Source: Bacillus sp. RO2 (lineage in GTDB: Bacteria; Bacillota; Bacilli; Bacillales; Bacillaceae_I). Taken from it: 64,000 nucleotides of DNA. The translations under genes and the position numbers were made by a program. Positions within the stretch are counted from its first letter, which is position 1, and each line of letters opens with the position of its first letter. Shown here in pieces: positions 29,728-39,375 of the stretch. The notes below the pieces were generated by a model. The model saw nothing but the letters and a program-made list of their open reading frames with translations, searched no databases and had not been told where the DNA came from. The stretch is taken from NCBI RefSeq assembly GCF_012911845.1, contig NZ_JAAXCU010000045.1, positions 62,001-126,000 on the forward strand, in the 5' to 3' direction.

Positions 29728-30530
29728 CGACGTATCTAGAGAGATTACCAAAACATGACAAGCTGTTTATTCCATTTATCATGTCTGGAGACCCTACACC
29801 GGAATTGACCATAAAGCTTGCCCTTCTTTTACAGGAAGCTGGCGCATCCGTCCTAGAGCTTGGAGTTCCGTACTCCGATCCGTTAGCTGATGGACCTGTC
29901 ATTCAGCGTGCTTCCAAGAGGGCTTTAGCCCATAAAACAACCATTACGAGCACCATGGAGCTTGCCGGAGAAATGAGAAGAAGAGGACTGAAAATTCCGA
30001 TCATCCTCTTTACGTATTACAATCCTGTGTTACAATTAGGAGAAGAATCCTTTTTCGCTTTAGCGAAGCAAAATCAGGTCGACGGGCTCCTTATTCCTGA
30101 TCTTCCGTTTGAAGAGAGCGGGCACATACGAGAGAAATGCAGCGAACATGCTATAACGTATATTTCGCTTGTTGCCCCAACTTCCAAAGAGCGTATGAAT
30201 ACAATTACGGAACATGCCCAAGGCTTTCTATATTGTATTTCCTCGCTTGGCGTGACAGGGGTGCGTAAGGAATTTTCCGATGAGTTGTATGCTTTTCTTG
30301 AAGAAGTAAAAATGAAAAGCAACGTGCCGACTGCAGTAGGATTCGGAATCTCAGAGAGTGACCACATACAAACCTTAAAACCATATTGTGATGGCTTTGT
30401 GGTGGGAAGTGCACTCATAAAAATGATTGAACAAAAAGAAAAGCAATTTAAAGTTGATGAAGAAAAAACCTTGCATGAATTAAAGCAACAAATTGAGGAG
30501 CTTATTTCTCCACTTTTAGCAGAAAGGTGA
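29724..30530 (+). CDS. trpA: Tryptophan synthase alpha chain
   Basis: 268 residues, TIM barrel that releases indole from indole-3-glycerol phosphate. [18 protein letters not shown] contains the catalytic Glu and Asp; [30 protein letters not shown] and VGFGISESD follow in canonical order. ATGA overlap with trpB. hisC starts directly at the next base. Confidence 0.97.
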   Translation: MTTYLERLPKHDKLFIPFIMSGDPTPELTIKLALLLQEAGASVLELGVPYSDPLADGPVIQRASKRALAHKTTITSTMELAGEMRRRGLKIPIILFTYYNPVLQLGEESFFALAKQNQVDGLLIPDLPFEESGHIREKCSEHAITYISLVAPTSKERMNTITEHAQGFLYCISSLGVTGVRKEFSDELYAFLEEVKMKSNVPTAVGFGISESDHIQTLKPYCDGFVVGSALIKMIEQKEKQFKVDEEKTLHELKQQIEELISPLLAER

Positions 30531-31634
30531 ATGTTGAAGATGGAAATTAAAGAACAACTGCTTAACTTGACCCCTTATCAACCAGGTAAACCAATGGAAG
30601 AAGTGAAGAGGGAATTAGGGTTAGAGAAAATAGTGAAACTCGCTTCTAATGAGAATCCATATGGCTGCTCTCCTGCCGTTCAACAGGCAATAATGGGGGA
30701 GCTTAGCAAGGCTGCAACATACCCTGATGGTTATGCAAGAGACCTGCGCGAAGTACTTGCAGCCCAAACAGGTGTAGGAGAAAACGAACTTATTTTCGGA
30801 AATGGTTCTGATGAGGTCATTCAAATTGTTTGCCGGGCTCTATTAAAACCTGGGAAGAATACTGTGATGCCAACACCTTCTTTTCCACAATACAAGCATA
30901 ATGCCATTATCGAAGGGGCAGAAGTGCGAGAAATTCCATTAAAAGATGGTTATCACCAGCTTGATGAAATGCTTAAAACCATTGATGAAAATACAGCAAT
31001 CGTTTGGTTATGCAGTCCCAATAATCCTACAGGAACTTATATCAAGGAAGAGCTGCTTCTTTCTTTTCTAGAGAGAGTCCCTAGCAGTACTTTAGTTGTT
31101 GTAGATGAAGCGTATAAGGAGTATGTCACTTCAGAGGATTACCCTGAAACGGTGACCCTTTTAAAAGACTATCCAAACCTAATGATTACCCGTACATTCT
31201 CGAAAGCTTATGGGCTTGCAAGTTTTCGGATCGGGTATGGAATTGCTAATGAAAAGCTAATCCGCCTCATCGAACCGACAAGGGAACCTTTTAATACGAA
31301 TTCACTGGCCCAAGTTGCAGCAAAGGCAGCAGTAGGGGACCAATCTTTTATCAAAGAGTGTGTGACAAAGAATAAAGAAGGTTTAGAGCAATATTACACC
31401 TTCTGCGAGGAAATGAAGCTTGCCTACTACCCTTCTGAAGGAAACTTCATCTTGATAGACTTTCAGACGGACTCCGATGTACTGTTTCAATACTTGATGA
31501 AAAAAGGGTATATTGTACGATCCGGAAAAGCCTTAGGTTATCCGACTTGTCTCCGTATTACAGTCGGAACAAAGGATCAAAACGCAGAAATCATCTCTTA
31601 CCTGAAAGAATATAAAATGAAACAAGCCATTTAA
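30531..31634 (+). CDS. hisC: Histidinol-phosphate / aromatic aminotransferase
   Basis: 367 residues, fold type I PLP aminotransferase. LASNENPYG at the N-terminus, [20 protein letters not shown] and [18 protein letters not shown] with PLP Lys225. In B. subtilis this enzyme serves both histidine synthesis and Tyr/Phe synthesis, which explains its place between trpA and tyrA. ATG 30531 after GAAAGGTGA. A hairpin overlaps its stop codon. Confidence 0.95.
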   Translation: MLKMEIKEQLLNLTPYQPGKPMEEVKRELGLEKIVKLASNENPYGCSPAVQQAIMGELSKAATYPDGYARDLREVLAAQTGVGENELIFGNGSDEVIQIVCRALLKPGKNTVMPTPSFPQYKHNAIIEGAEVREIPLKDGYHQLDEMLKTIDENTAIVWLCSPNNPTGTYIKEELLLSFLERVPSSTLVVVDEAYKEYVTSEDYPETVTLLKDYPNLMITRTFSKAYGLASFRIGYGIANEKLIRLIEPTREPFNTNSLAQVAAKAAVGDQSFIKECVTKNKEGLEQYYTFCEEMKLAYYPSEGNFILIDFQTDSDVLFQYLMKKGYIVRSGKALGYPTCLRITVGTKDQNAEIISYLKEYKMKQAI

Positions 31635-31660
31635 TAGAGAGGAGACATCCTCTCTATTTA
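31633..31660 (+). terminator. Hairpin between hisC and tyrA
   Basis: Perfect AATAGAGAGGA/TCCTCTCTATT (11 bp), loop GACA, overlapping the hisC stop. The T-run is short (TTTACAT), so it may be a weak terminator or a processing/stability element inside the supraoperon. Confidence 0.6.
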
Positions 31661-31691
31661 CATATATAAAGACATCAGGCGGTGAAGTGAA

Positions 31692-32804
31692 TTGAACGGG
31701 AAAGTATTAGTGATCGGACTTGGGCTGATCGGTGGGTCGATAGCCCTTGCAATAAAAAAAGAACATCCAAATGCGTGTATAATAGGATACGATATAAATA
31801 CTCAACAGGCGAAATTAGCAAAGTCATTAAAAGTCATCGACGAGTTCTGTGAAAATTATGATGCGGAAGCAAGAGATGCAGATTTTATTGTCATTTCTGT
31901 ACCGGTGATGCAAGCTAATGAAGTGTTGAAACATTTAAGCGGAATTACATTTACGAAACCACAAGTTGTGATTACGGATGTAGGTAGTACGAAAAATAGT
32001 ATTACAACGTTAGCGGCTACCCTTTTCTCTCAGGATAATGTTACATTCATAGGGGGCCATCCAATGGCAGGTTCCCATAAGAGCGGTGTGATTGCTGCCA
32101 AAAGCCATCTGTTTGAAAACGCTTTTTATGTGCTAACACCTTTTACAGAGGATGCCAATCCTAAAGAGGTGGCCTTAACAAAAATGTGGCTCGCTGGAAC
32201 GAAGGCGAATTTTATCACTATGTCTGCCGCAGAGCATGACTTGGTTGCAGGGGTCATCAGCCATTTTCCTCATGTGGTCGCAGCTGGCCTTGTTCATCAG
32301 GCAGAGGATATGCAATCTACCAATCCTTTTGTCTCAAGACTTGCAGCAGGTGGCTTCCGGGATATTACACGGATCGCTTCAAGCAATCCGACGATGTGGA
32401 AGGACATTTTGATACATAATAAAGAAACCATTCTAACACTTTTAGATCAATGGATGGAGCAAATGGTAGTGGTGAGGGAGCAGTTGTCACAGGATAACGA
32501 GGCTTTCTTGCTTGAGTATTTCAGCAAAGCCAAGGAGTTTCGTGACGGTCTTCCAGTAAAGTCTAAGGGAGCTATTCCTTCTTTTTACGATTTATATGTG
32601 GATGTTCCCGACTATCCTGGTATCATCTCAGAGATTACCGGTATACTTGCAAAAGAGAAAATAAGTATTACCAATATCCGGATCATGGAAACAAGAGAAG
32701 AAATCTATGGAGTTCTGAGACTAAGCTTCCAATCAGAAGACGATCGCCAATCTGCAGAAGATTGCTTACGCAAGCACACCATGTATGAAACTTATATTGT
32801 CTAG
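31692..32804 (+). CDS. tyrA: Prephenate dehydrogenase
   Basis: 370 residues. NAD-dependent oxidative decarboxylation of prephenate to 4-hydroxyphenylpyruvate. N-terminal GLGLIGGSIALAIKKEHP Rossmann motif, VISVPVMQ, DVGSTKNS, GGHPMAGSHKSGV with the substrate His, and AAEHDLVAGVISHFPHVVAAGL. A C-terminal ACT domain (about 297-370: LYVDVPDYPGIISEITGILA) suggests amino-acid feedback. TTG start after GGCGGTGAAG. Confidence 0.95.
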   Translation: MNGKVLVIGLGLIGGSIALAIKKEHPNACIIGYDINTQQAKLAKSLKVIDEFCENYDAEARDADFIVISVPVMQANEVLKHLSGITFTKPQVVITDVGSTKNSITTLAATLFSQDNVTFIGGHPMAGSHKSGVIAAKSHLFENAFYVLTPFTEDANPKEVALTKMWLAGTKANFITMSAAEHDLVAGVISHFPHVVAAGLVHQAEDMQSTNPFVSRLAAGGFRDITRIASSNPTMWKDILIHNKETILTLLDQWMEQMVVVREQLSQDNEAFLLEYFSKAKEFRDGLPVKSKGAIPSFYDLYVDVPDYPGIISEITGILAKEKISITNIRIMETREEIYGVLRLSFQSEDDRQSAEDCLRKHTMYETYIV

Positions 32805-32820
32805 TTAGGAGAGAGTGAAA

Positions 32821-34113
32821 ATGAAGAAACTTACAGGTACCGCAAGTGGGTTAAAAGGGACCATACAGATTCCTGGGGATAAATCGATTTCTCATCGTTC
32901 CGTCATGTTTGGTTCTATGGCGGAGGGCAAAACGACAGTGGAAAACTTCCTCCCGGGTGATGACTGCCTAAGTACAATCAGTTGTTTCTCCAAGCTTGGG
33001 GTGAAAATTGAACAAGAAGGCTCCAATGTGACGGTATACGGAAACGGATTGAAGGGACTTCGAGAGTCATCAGAAATATTGGATGTCGGGAACTCTGGAA
33101 CAACAGCACGACTGATGATGGGTATTCTCTCCGGCTTGCCTATCCACTCTGTCCTGATTGGGGACGAGTCTATCGCCAAAAGACCAATGAAACGGGTTAC
33201 TGTTCCGTTGCGCGATATGGGTGCAAGAATCCAAGGGAACCATGATGGCAATTTCACGCCTATCTCTATTCAGGGAGGTGGCTTACGAGGCCTTGATTAC
33301 GTGTCACCTGTCGCAAGTGCTCAAGTGAAGTCTGCTATTCTGTTGGCAGGGTTGCAGGCTGAAGGGGTAACCACTGTGAGTGAACCTTTTAAATCCCGTG
33401 ATCATACAGAGAGAATGCTTCGTGCATTCGGAGTGGAAGTAAAAGAAGAGGAAGAATGCAAGGTAAGCGTGATTGGTGGGCAAAAACTGGTGTCTGATTT
33501 ACATATTGTCGTTCCTGGAGATATCTCTTCTGCAGCGTTTTTCCTGGTGGCAGGTGCGATTGTGCCTGAAAGCAAGGTTACATTGCAAAGGGTTGGGTTG
33601 AATCCTACTCGTACTGGGATTTTAGAAGTTTTGAAAAATATGGGGGCAAGTCTTTCTTATTCTAATGTGGTAGAGGATGGACCAGAACCATATGCGGATA
33701 TTACAATAGAAACTTCAGATCTTAAAGGTGTCGAAATTGGCGGCGATATCATCCCGCGCCTTATTGATGAAGTGCCAATCATCGCCTTGATGGCTACTCA
33801 GGCTGAAGGCACAACAGTGATCAAGGATGCGGAAGAGTTGAAGGTGAAGGAAACAAATCGTATCGATACGGTTGTGGATGAGCTGAAGAAGCTAGGAGCG
33901 GACATTGAGGCAACTGAGGACGGAATGATCATTAAGGGCAAAACTAGGTTGCATGGTGGCACGCTTGACAGTTACGGGGATCACCGTATCGGCATGATGG
34001 GAGCCATTGCGAGCCTGGTTGCTGATGGGGAAACAGTTCTTCAAAATGATGGGGCAATCAATGTTTCCTATCCGAGCTTCTTTGAGCATATGGAGAGTTT
34101 GAGAAGAGCGTAA
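32821..34113 (+). CDS. aroA: 3-phosphoshikimate 1-carboxyvinyltransferase (EPSP synthase)
   Basis: 431 residues with stop (430 aa; called aroE in B. subtilis). Transfers enolpyruvyl to shikimate-3-phosphate. [80 protein letters not shown] and [17 protein letters not shown] are all present. ATG 32821 is chosen because AGGAGAG ends 7 bp before it; the GTG at 32815 is too close. Last gene of the supraoperon, followed by a terminator. Confidence 0.97.
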   Translation: MKKLTGTASGLKGTIQIPGDKSISHRSVMFGSMAEGKTTVENFLPGDDCLSTISCFSKLGVKIEQEGSNVTVYGNGLKGLRESSEILDVGNSGTTARLMMGILSGLPIHSVLIGDESIAKRPMKRVTVPLRDMGARIQGNHDGNFTPISIQGGGLRGLDYVSPVASAQVKSAILLAGLQAEGVTTVSEPFKSRDHTERMLRAFGVEVKEEEECKVSVIGGQKLVSDLHIVVPGDISSAAFFLVAGAIVPESKVTLQRVGLNPTRTGILEVLKNMGASLSYSNVVEDGPEPYADITIETSDLKGVEIGGDIIPRLIDEVPIIALMATQAEGTTVIKDAEELKVKETNRIDTVVDELKKLGADIEATEDGMIIKGKTRLHGGTLDSYGDHRIGMMGAIASLVADGETVLQNDGAINVSYPSFFEHMESLRRA

Positions 34114-34124
34114 TTTTTAGATGA

Positions 34125-34153
34125 AGGGGTCCATGGGGATGGGCCTCTTTTTA
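34125..34153 (+). terminator. Terminator after aroA
   Basis: AGGGGTCCAT/ATGGGCCTCT (10 bp, two wobble pairs), loop GGGG, then five Ts. Ends the aromatic supraoperon. Confidence 0.8.
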
Positions 34154-34254
34154 GTTTGGAATATTTATTAGCTTTGATGATCCGATTATTGGAAGACGTT
34201 GCTTGGCTAGGAGGTGGGGTATAATTTAAGATTTGGGTGGGTGATAAACGCAAT

Positions 34255-34365
34255 TCGCCCGTAAAATCTTATTTTCGCCCGATTAGTCTTGGGAATCGCC
34301 CGTAAAATGAAATTATCGCCCGATTTGTCTTTTGAATCGCCCGTAAATTCAAATTATCGCCCGAA
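34255..34365. repeat. Tandem array with 41-bp period made of two 20/21-bp halves
   Basis: TCGCCCG occurs at 34255, 34275, 34296, 34316, 34337 and 34357, spacing strictly alternating 20 and 21 bp. Half-units alternate between TCGCCCGTAAAAT... and TCGCCCGATT.GTCTT.... About two and a half full units. Fills the gap between aroA and the next gene (34114-34527), apart from the aroA terminator; the 160 bp after it show nothing I recognise. Confidence 0.9.
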
Positions 34366-34527
34366 ACGGATTCGGATACCTCTAGGGTTATCTCGCGTCC
34401 GTCCTCTTCCGCCCGCGCCTTCCATGAAAATCCTAAAATTTACTTATATCCCAAACAACACGTTCAAAGCATATTTCCCCCTCCAGTCGCATAGCTTGTC
34501 TTAAGAACGTTTCTAGAGGGGGATGCT

Positions 34528-35439
34528 ATGGAATATATTATAGAAGCTGCCAATGTAGTTAAGAACAAATCAACACTCCTCCATACCAATCTGCTAGTGA
34601 AAGACAACAAAATCCATTACATGAAAGAAGGGCATTTTTTCCATTCGAGGTCCATGAGAATGGATATTTCCCCTTATGTACTGACACCTGGACATGTCAT
34701 GCTTGTCGATAACCTTGAACAAATGCCTTTTCCGCAGTTTAAACAATTCATCACAAGCAACTATTTAAAAAAAGGTTGTACAACCCTTCTTTCTCTCATA
34801 TCGGTTCAACGCGAAAAAGAATTATTGCAAACATTAAAGAGAGCGAGAACTTTCTTATTGAATAGTCCCATTGATTATTATTTTGCTGTCAGAATTCCCT
34901 TCGATAAACTCTCACCTTCTTTTGTAAGGCAATGCAGGCGGTATAAGATTTCTGCTATCTTTTTGCAGATGGATGATACAACCGAACTCTCTTCCGTCCC
35001 ATGGGGTTGGATAAAAGATGCCTTGTATCAATTTCCATTAACATTTCTTCCGTGCTGGCAAAACATTTCTCCATCCAAAAAAAACAAGAAGAAAAAAGAG
35101 TGGAAACTAATGATGAAAGAAGAAAAATTACCACATTCCACGGAGTGTCCAGAACAGGGGAAACCGCTTGATTTGGATCTATTAATGAAAATTGGTATTT
35201 ATCCGTCCAAAGGAGATTTGAGGGTCGGTGGAGAATTAGACTATAATCTCTATTTGTCACCAGAAGGCCATATTATTGAAACTATCGAAAATCTGGATTA
35301 TGATAGTCATATTCCAGAAGTTACAGTTCAAAAAGGGACGGTTATCAAAGCGGGAGATGAGGTTTTATTTCGTCCAGGCTTTGGAAAAGAATGTACAGTA
35401 ACCATTCCTGGCCATTTTTTACTATCTGAAAAGATTTGA
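34528..35439 (+). CDS. Unrecognised protein resembling a degenerate amidohydrolase
   Basis: 303 residues, ATG after GAGGGGGATG. Not recognised with certainty. The N-terminus (IIEAANVVKNKSTLLHTNLLVKDNKIHYMKEG) has the rhythm of the beta-sandwich start of dihydroorotase/amidohydrolase proteins, and VLTPGHVMLVDNLEQ occupies the place of the 'vlPGliDxHxH' metal motif but has no HxH. It continues with a helical/strand region (YLKKGCTTLLSL, KRARTFLLNSPIDYYFAVRIPF), a lysine-rich stretch (SKKNKKKKEWK, about 189-199) and a C-terminal part rich in Asp and Tyr. Upstream is a tandem repeat, downstream ypiA; I recall no counterpart in the B. subtilis locus. Function unknown. Confidence 0.7.
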   Translation: MEYIIEAANVVKNKSTLLHTNLLVKDNKIHYMKEGHFFHSRSMRMDISPYVLTPGHVMLVDNLEQMPFPQFKQFITSNYLKKGCTTLLSLISVQREKELLQTLKRARTFLLNSPIDYYFAVRIPFDKLSPSFVRQCRRYKISAIFLQMDDTTELSSVPWGWIKDALYQFPLTFLPCWQNISPSKKNKKKKEWKLMMKEEKLPHSTECPEQGKPLDLDLLMKIGIYPSKGDLRVGGELDYNLYLSPEGHIIETIENLDYDSHIPEVTVQKGTVIKAGDEVLFRPGFGKECTVTIPGHFLLSEKI

Positions 35440-35483
35440 AGAACGTGTGATGGCGGATTTTAAAAACGAAGGGAAGTAGTATT

Positions 35484-36743
35484 TTGTCTTACACAGTAAT
35501 TGATAAAGCTCTAGAACTAATAGATAACGGAGACATAGAACAAGGACTAACTATCCTAAAAGAAAACGAATCTAAGTTTGGGGAAGAGGATTTGTTCCAG
35601 ACTGCTCAGATCTATCAGCAACTTGGCATGCTTGATGACGCCAAACAACTTTACCAGAACCTTCTATACCAATTTCCAAATGAGTCTGACCTCATTATTT
35701 CACTGGCTGAAGTCCACATCGACCTAGATGAAGAAGATGAAGCGATGGCTTTATTAGAAAACATTGCGGAAGATGATGATGTCTACATTCAGTCGCTGCT
35801 TCTACTTGCAGACCTTTATCAGGCACAGGGACTGTTTGAGGTCAGTGAGCAAAAGTTACTTGCTGCCAAAAAACTTGCACCAAAAGAACCGATCATCAGC
35901 CTTGCCTTAGCGGAAGTATATCTGTCTCAAGGTGACTATAAGAAAGCCATTCCATTTTATGAATCCGTTCTTCCGCATGAAGATGAAATTGATTTCTCTT
36001 TGCAGGAAAGACTTGCTGAATGCTACAGTGCTACAGGGCAATTTGAGGAAGCAATGCCTTATTTCGACCAGGCATTGCAGAAAGAGTTGAAAATTGACGT
36101 ACTATTTCAATACGGATTTACCGCTTTTCAGGCAGGATATTTCAAGACCTGTATCGAAAAACTTAATCAGGTAAAAGAAATGGATTATGAATACTCCTCT
36201 CTTTACTTATATCTTGCAAAAGCATATGAACACGAAGGATTGTTAGAAGATAGCTTGCGTGTTGCAAAAGAAGGTTTAGCGGTAAATGAATATAACAAAG
36301 AATTGCAAGTGTACGGAGCGAAAGTGGCAATGAAACAGCAGAATGTGCAAGAGGCAGAAGAGTTGTTAAGAGAAGCAATTGCCATTGACCCTGGATATGT
36401 GGAAGCAGCCTTAACTTTAACTAAAATCTTCTTGCAGGAAGAGCGCTATGAAGATGTTATAGACTGCCTAAATGAACTCATTAACTTTGGAGAGTCCGAC
36501 CCGCAATATGATTGGGACTTAGCTGTTGCCTACCAACAAACCGAAAAATATTCTGATGCATTAAATCATTACCGTCAAGCATATACTTCTTTTAAAGATG
36601 ACAGCAGCTTCCTTTACGATTATGCACACTTTTTATTGGAGGAAGGGAAACGAGAAGAAGCAAAGCCGCTTTTTGAAAAACTAATACAACTTGACCCAAC
36701 CAACATAGAATTGCAAGATCTGTATCTAAATTTACAAGAGTAG
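35484..36743 (+). CDS. ypiA: TPR-repeat protein YpiA
   Basis: 419 residues composed almost entirely of tetratricopeptide repeats (for example [60 protein letters not shown] and [16 protein letters not shown]), roughly ten units. No signal peptide, so a cytosolic protein-protein scaffold. TTG start at 35484. ypiB follows 32 bp later and qcrABC lie downstream, as in B. subtilis; this context suggests a role connected with the bc complex, but that is inference. Confidence 0.88.
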   Translation: MSYTVIDKALELIDNGDIEQGLTILKENESKFGEEDLFQTAQIYQQLGMLDDAKQLYQNLLYQFPNESDLIISLAEVHIDLDEEDEAMALLENIAEDDDVYIQSLLLLADLYQAQGLFEVSEQKLLAAKKLAPKEPIISLALAEVYLSQGDYKKAIPFYESVLPHEDEIDFSLQERLAECYSATGQFEEAMPYFDQALQKELKIDVLFQYGFTAFQAGYFKTCIEKLNQVKEMDYEYSSLYLYLAKAYEHEGLLEDSLRVAKEGLAVNEYNKELQVYGAKVAMKQQNVQEAEELLREAIAIDPGYVEAALTLTKIFLQEERYEDVIDCLNELINFGESDPQYDWDLAVAYQQTEKYSDALNHYRQAYTSFKDDSSFLYDYAHFLLEEGKREEAKPLFEKLIQLDPTNIELQDLYLNLQE

Positions 36744-36775
36744 GGAATATTCTACGCAGAGGAGGGACGATAGTT

Positions 36776-37312
36776 GTGGCTACCCCTGTATCTGTCAACG
36801 AGAAGAAGGACTTTATAAGGTGGTTCTTGGGAAACTATCAGTTAAAAAGACGTGAATGTGTATGGATTTTAAACTATTTGATGAGTCATGACCAGTTGAT
36901 GAAGAAAGTTCACTTTGTTGAGCAAGCCCAGTTTTGTCCACGGGGAATTATCATGTCAACCCATTGTGTAGAGGAAGTGCCATTCAGGTTTTATAAAGAA
37001 AATGTGATGACGACGGACGCTGAGAAGTCCTTCCATGACATTAGGCTTAATCGTGATGAGGATATTTATATCCAGTTAAATTTCCGGTCTGTCTATCATT
37101 CACCGCAATATGCAGCAGTGCTCGAAGATAATCCGTTTATGCCAAAACAGTCCCAAATCAATGAAAAGGATCGTATTTTAGCAGAAAGGATGCTAGAAGA
37201 ATCCATTTACACTTTTCAAAAAGAGAAGCTATTGAAAATGATTGACGAGGCATTGGACCGGCAGGATGAAGAAGCGTTTCGAAAACTGACAGGTCAGTTG
37301 AAGAGATTATAA
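36776..37312 (+). CDS. ypiB: YpiB, UPF0302/IDEAL domain protein
   Basis: 178 residues. The UPF0302 part (about 5-135: [23 protein letters not shown]) is followed by a C-terminal IDEAL-type helix ending [19 protein letters not shown]. Small acidic cytosolic protein of unknown biochemical role. GTG start after GAGGAGGGACG. It forms a pair with ypiA and ends in a terminator. Confidence 0.9.
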   Translation: MATPVSVNEKKDFIRWFLGNYQLKRRECVWILNYLMSHDQLMKKVHFVEQAQFCPRGIIMSTHCVEEVPFRFYKENVMTTDAEKSFHDIRLNRDEDIYIQLNFRSVYHSPQYAAVLEDNPFMPKQSQINEKDRILAERMLEESIYTFQKEKLLKMIDEALDRQDEEAFRKLTGQLKRL

Positions 37313-37320
37313 TATTTCTT

Positions 37321-37354
37321 ACCCCCCAACTTAAAAATGTTGCGGGGTTTTTTT
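37321..37354 (+). terminator. Terminator after ypiB
   Basis: ACCCC(CC)AAC/GTTG(C)GGGGT with one internal mismatch, A-rich loop, then eight Ts. Confidence 0.85.
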
Positions 37355-37445
37355 GTTGTTACTCTAAATATTTGACCTCACCCACTACAAAACTTATATT
37401 TAAAGAACGACACTAAATCCACAATAGAAAGAGTTGAAACCAAAC

Positions 37446-37904
37446 ATGAAATGGACAAGCAAAGATATCTCCCAATACGTTCAAGCAAAAGAATATATAG
37501 ATACGGTCATCATTCCCCTGTTGCCGATTAGTTTCGGGGACAATATCAAAACAATTGCATCTCACGGAGAATACATAAACATATTAAGTTACGAATTGGA
37601 AAGACAATTCAAAGGAAGAGTTATTCTGTTGCCCCCTTTCAGCTATATCGAATCAGACCAAGCTGAAAACAAAGTAGCACAGCTTAACAATCTGTCCTTA
37701 CATATTAAAAAAAGTAATATTAAACATGTATTTCTTATGACATCCGACAGTTCTTGGAGTCAAAAAGAACAGCAATTAGAAGGAAAGCTTGTATGGCTAC
37801 CGGCGATTCCTTTAGAAGATATGGAAGATAAATATAAACAGAAAATCATTCAAGATCAGATGAATCAATTATTGCCGATGTTTATCCAAAAATGGCAGGA
37901 TTAA
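37446..37904 (+). CDS. ypiF: YpiF, DUF2487 protein
   Basis: About 152 residues from ATG 37446 (MKWTSKDISQYVQAKEYIDT); an in-frame TTG at 37434 is possible and neither has a strong ribosome-binding site. Soluble protein with alternating strands and helices (HVFLMTSDSSWSQKE, KLVWLPAIPLEDM). Function unknown; conserved neighbour of qcrA in Bacillus. The 246-bp spacer to qcrA suggests separate transcription. Confidence 0.82.
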   Translation: MKWTSKDISQYVQAKEYIDTVIIPLLPISFGDNIKTIASHGEYINILSYELERQFKGRVILLPPFSYIESDQAENKVAQLNNLSLHIKKSNIKHVFLMTSDSSWSQKEQQLEGKLVWLPAIPLEDMEDKYKQKIIQDQMNQLLPMFIQKWQD

Positions 37905-38098
37905 AAGTATTGAAATTGGTGCAAAATATCCCAAAAGGCAAACTACTAGCAAAATGATATTAAAAAAGCAATAAAAAAACGAAAATATTTTAAAAGGATT
38001 AAAAATAAGTCACAACCTTGCCATTTTTTCGAGGCAGGAGATTATTGACCTTGGGACAAGATTGATATATCATGAGAATGTCCTAGTTTTCTATGTGT

Positions 38099-38104
38099 TA
38101 TAAT
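38099..38104 (+). promoter_or_regulatory. Possible -10 element for qcrABC
   Basis: TATAAT in GTGTTATAATCTAC, 47 bp before qcrA. No good -35 at 16-18 bp upstream, so the promoter call is tentative. Confidence 0.4.
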
Positions 38105-38150
38105 CTACTGTCCGTATGGACTTAGTTCTGTCTATAGAGGGGGGAAAACA

Positions 38151-38660
38151 ATGAGTGAGAAAAACCATCGCGTGTCTAGACGTCAATTTTTAAACTATAC
38201 CCTTACTGGTGTAGGCGGTTTCATGGCAGCAGGTATGCTTATGCCAATGGTCCGTTTTGCAATTGATCCTGTACTTAAAGCTGGAAATGAGCAAGAATTA
38301 GTTGCTGTATGTGAAGAAAGTGAACTTACTGCGGAACCGCAAAACTTCCCTTTCAAGATTAAGCAGGTAGATGCTTGGTATGAATCCGAAGAACCTAGAA
38401 CTGCTTGGATCTACAAAGATGAAAACGGTGAAATTATTGCCTTATCTCCAGTTTGTAAGCATCTGGGCTGTACTGTAAACTGGGGTTCAGACCCTGGTAA
38501 TCCAGATAAGTTCTTCTGTCCATGCCACTATGGCTTGTATGAAAAAAATGGTGACAACGTACCTAATACGCCACCACTATCTCCACTTGATGTATACGTT
38601 CATGAAGTGAAAGATGGTATCGTTTATTTAGGTAGCGCAAAACCAAAAGGGGAGGCGTAA
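38151..38660 (+). CDS. qcrA: Menaquinol-cytochrome c reductase Rieske iron-sulfur subunit
   Basis: 169 residues. Tat-type signal anchor SRRQFLNYTLTGVGGF near the N-terminus, then the Rieske domain: Cys102-x-His104 and Cys123-x-x-His126 bind the 2Fe-2S cluster (CKHLGC and CPCHYG), with Cys107/Cys125 as the usual disulfide pair. Carries electrons from menaquinol to the heme subunits on the outer face of the membrane. ATG after GAGGGGGGA. First of three tightly spaced qcr genes. Confidence 0.97.
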   Translation: MSEKNHRVSRRQFLNYTLTGVGGFMAAGMLMPMVRFAIDPVLKAGNEQELVAVCEESELTAEPQNFPFKIKQVDAWYESEEPRTAWIYKDENGEIIALSPVCKHLGCTVNWGSDPGNPDKFFCPCHYGLYEKNGDNVPNTPPLSPLDVYVHEVKDGIVYLGSAKPKGEA

Positions 38661-38663
38661 TAA

Positions 38664-39338
38664 TTGTTAAATAAGATTTATGACTGGGTTGACGAACGAT
38701 TAGATATTACGCCGATGTGGCGCGATATCGCGGACCACGAGGTACCTGAGCACGTAAACCCAGCACATCACTTCTCCGCATTCGTATATTGTTTTGGTGG
38801 ATTGACGTTCTTCGTAACAGTTATCCAAGTACTTTCAGGTATGTTCCTGACTATGTACTATGTTCCAGACATTAAAAATGCGTGGGAATCCGTTTATTAT
38901 TTACAAAATGAAGTTGCGTTCGGTCAAATCGTACGCGGTATGCACCACTGGGGAGCCAGTTTGGTTATCGTAATGATGTTTTTACATACACTACGTGTTT
39001 TCTTCCAAGGTGCATATAAAAAACCACGTGAACTTAACTGGGTGGTAGGAGTACTTATCTTCTTCATTATGTTAGGTCTTGGTTTTACAGGTTACCTATT
39101 ACCTTGGGATATGAAAGCATTATTTGCAACAAAAGTAGGGTTAGAGATCGCCGCTGCAACTCCATTAATAGGAGATATGGTGAAAACCTTACTAGCTGGT
39201 CATCCTGAAATTGTTGGAGCACAAACACTGACACGTTTCTTTGCGATTCATGTCTTCTTCTTACCTGCAGCTCTATTCGGCTTGATGGGTGCTCACTTTG
39301 TCATGATTCGTAAGCAAGGTATTTCTGGTCCGCTATAA
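38664..39338 (+). CDS. qcrB: Menaquinol-cytochrome c reductase cytochrome b subunit
   Basis: 224 residues, short b6-type cytochrome b with four membrane helices. Heme ligands are in HHWGASLVIVMMFLHTLRVF and RFFAIHVFFLPAALFGLMGAHF. Cys43 (in FVYCFGG) is at the position that covalently holds the extra heme in Bacillus QcrB. TTG start 3 bp after qcrA. PLP-like quinol-site sequence lies in the next gene, as usual for split b6/subunit IV systems. Confidence 0.95.
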   Translation: MLNKIYDWVDERLDITPMWRDIADHEVPEHVNPAHHFSAFVYCFGGLTFFVTVIQVLSGMFLTMYYVPDIKNAWESVYYLQNEVAFGQIVRGMHHWGASLVIVMMFLHTLRVFFQGAYKKPRELNWVVGVLIFFIMLGLGFTGYLLPWDMKALFATKVGLEIAAATPLIGDMVKTLLAGHPEIVGAQTLTRFFAIHVFFLPAALFGLMGAHFVMIRKQGISGPL

Positions 39339-39375
39339 GATTCATTATTTTTGATAACAAAGGAGGGGAACCTAT

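Noticed and set aside
34289-34504. 71-codon plus-strand frame in the 41-bp repeat gap
   Set aside because: It runs through the repeat array, has no ribosome-binding site and no recognisable family pattern.
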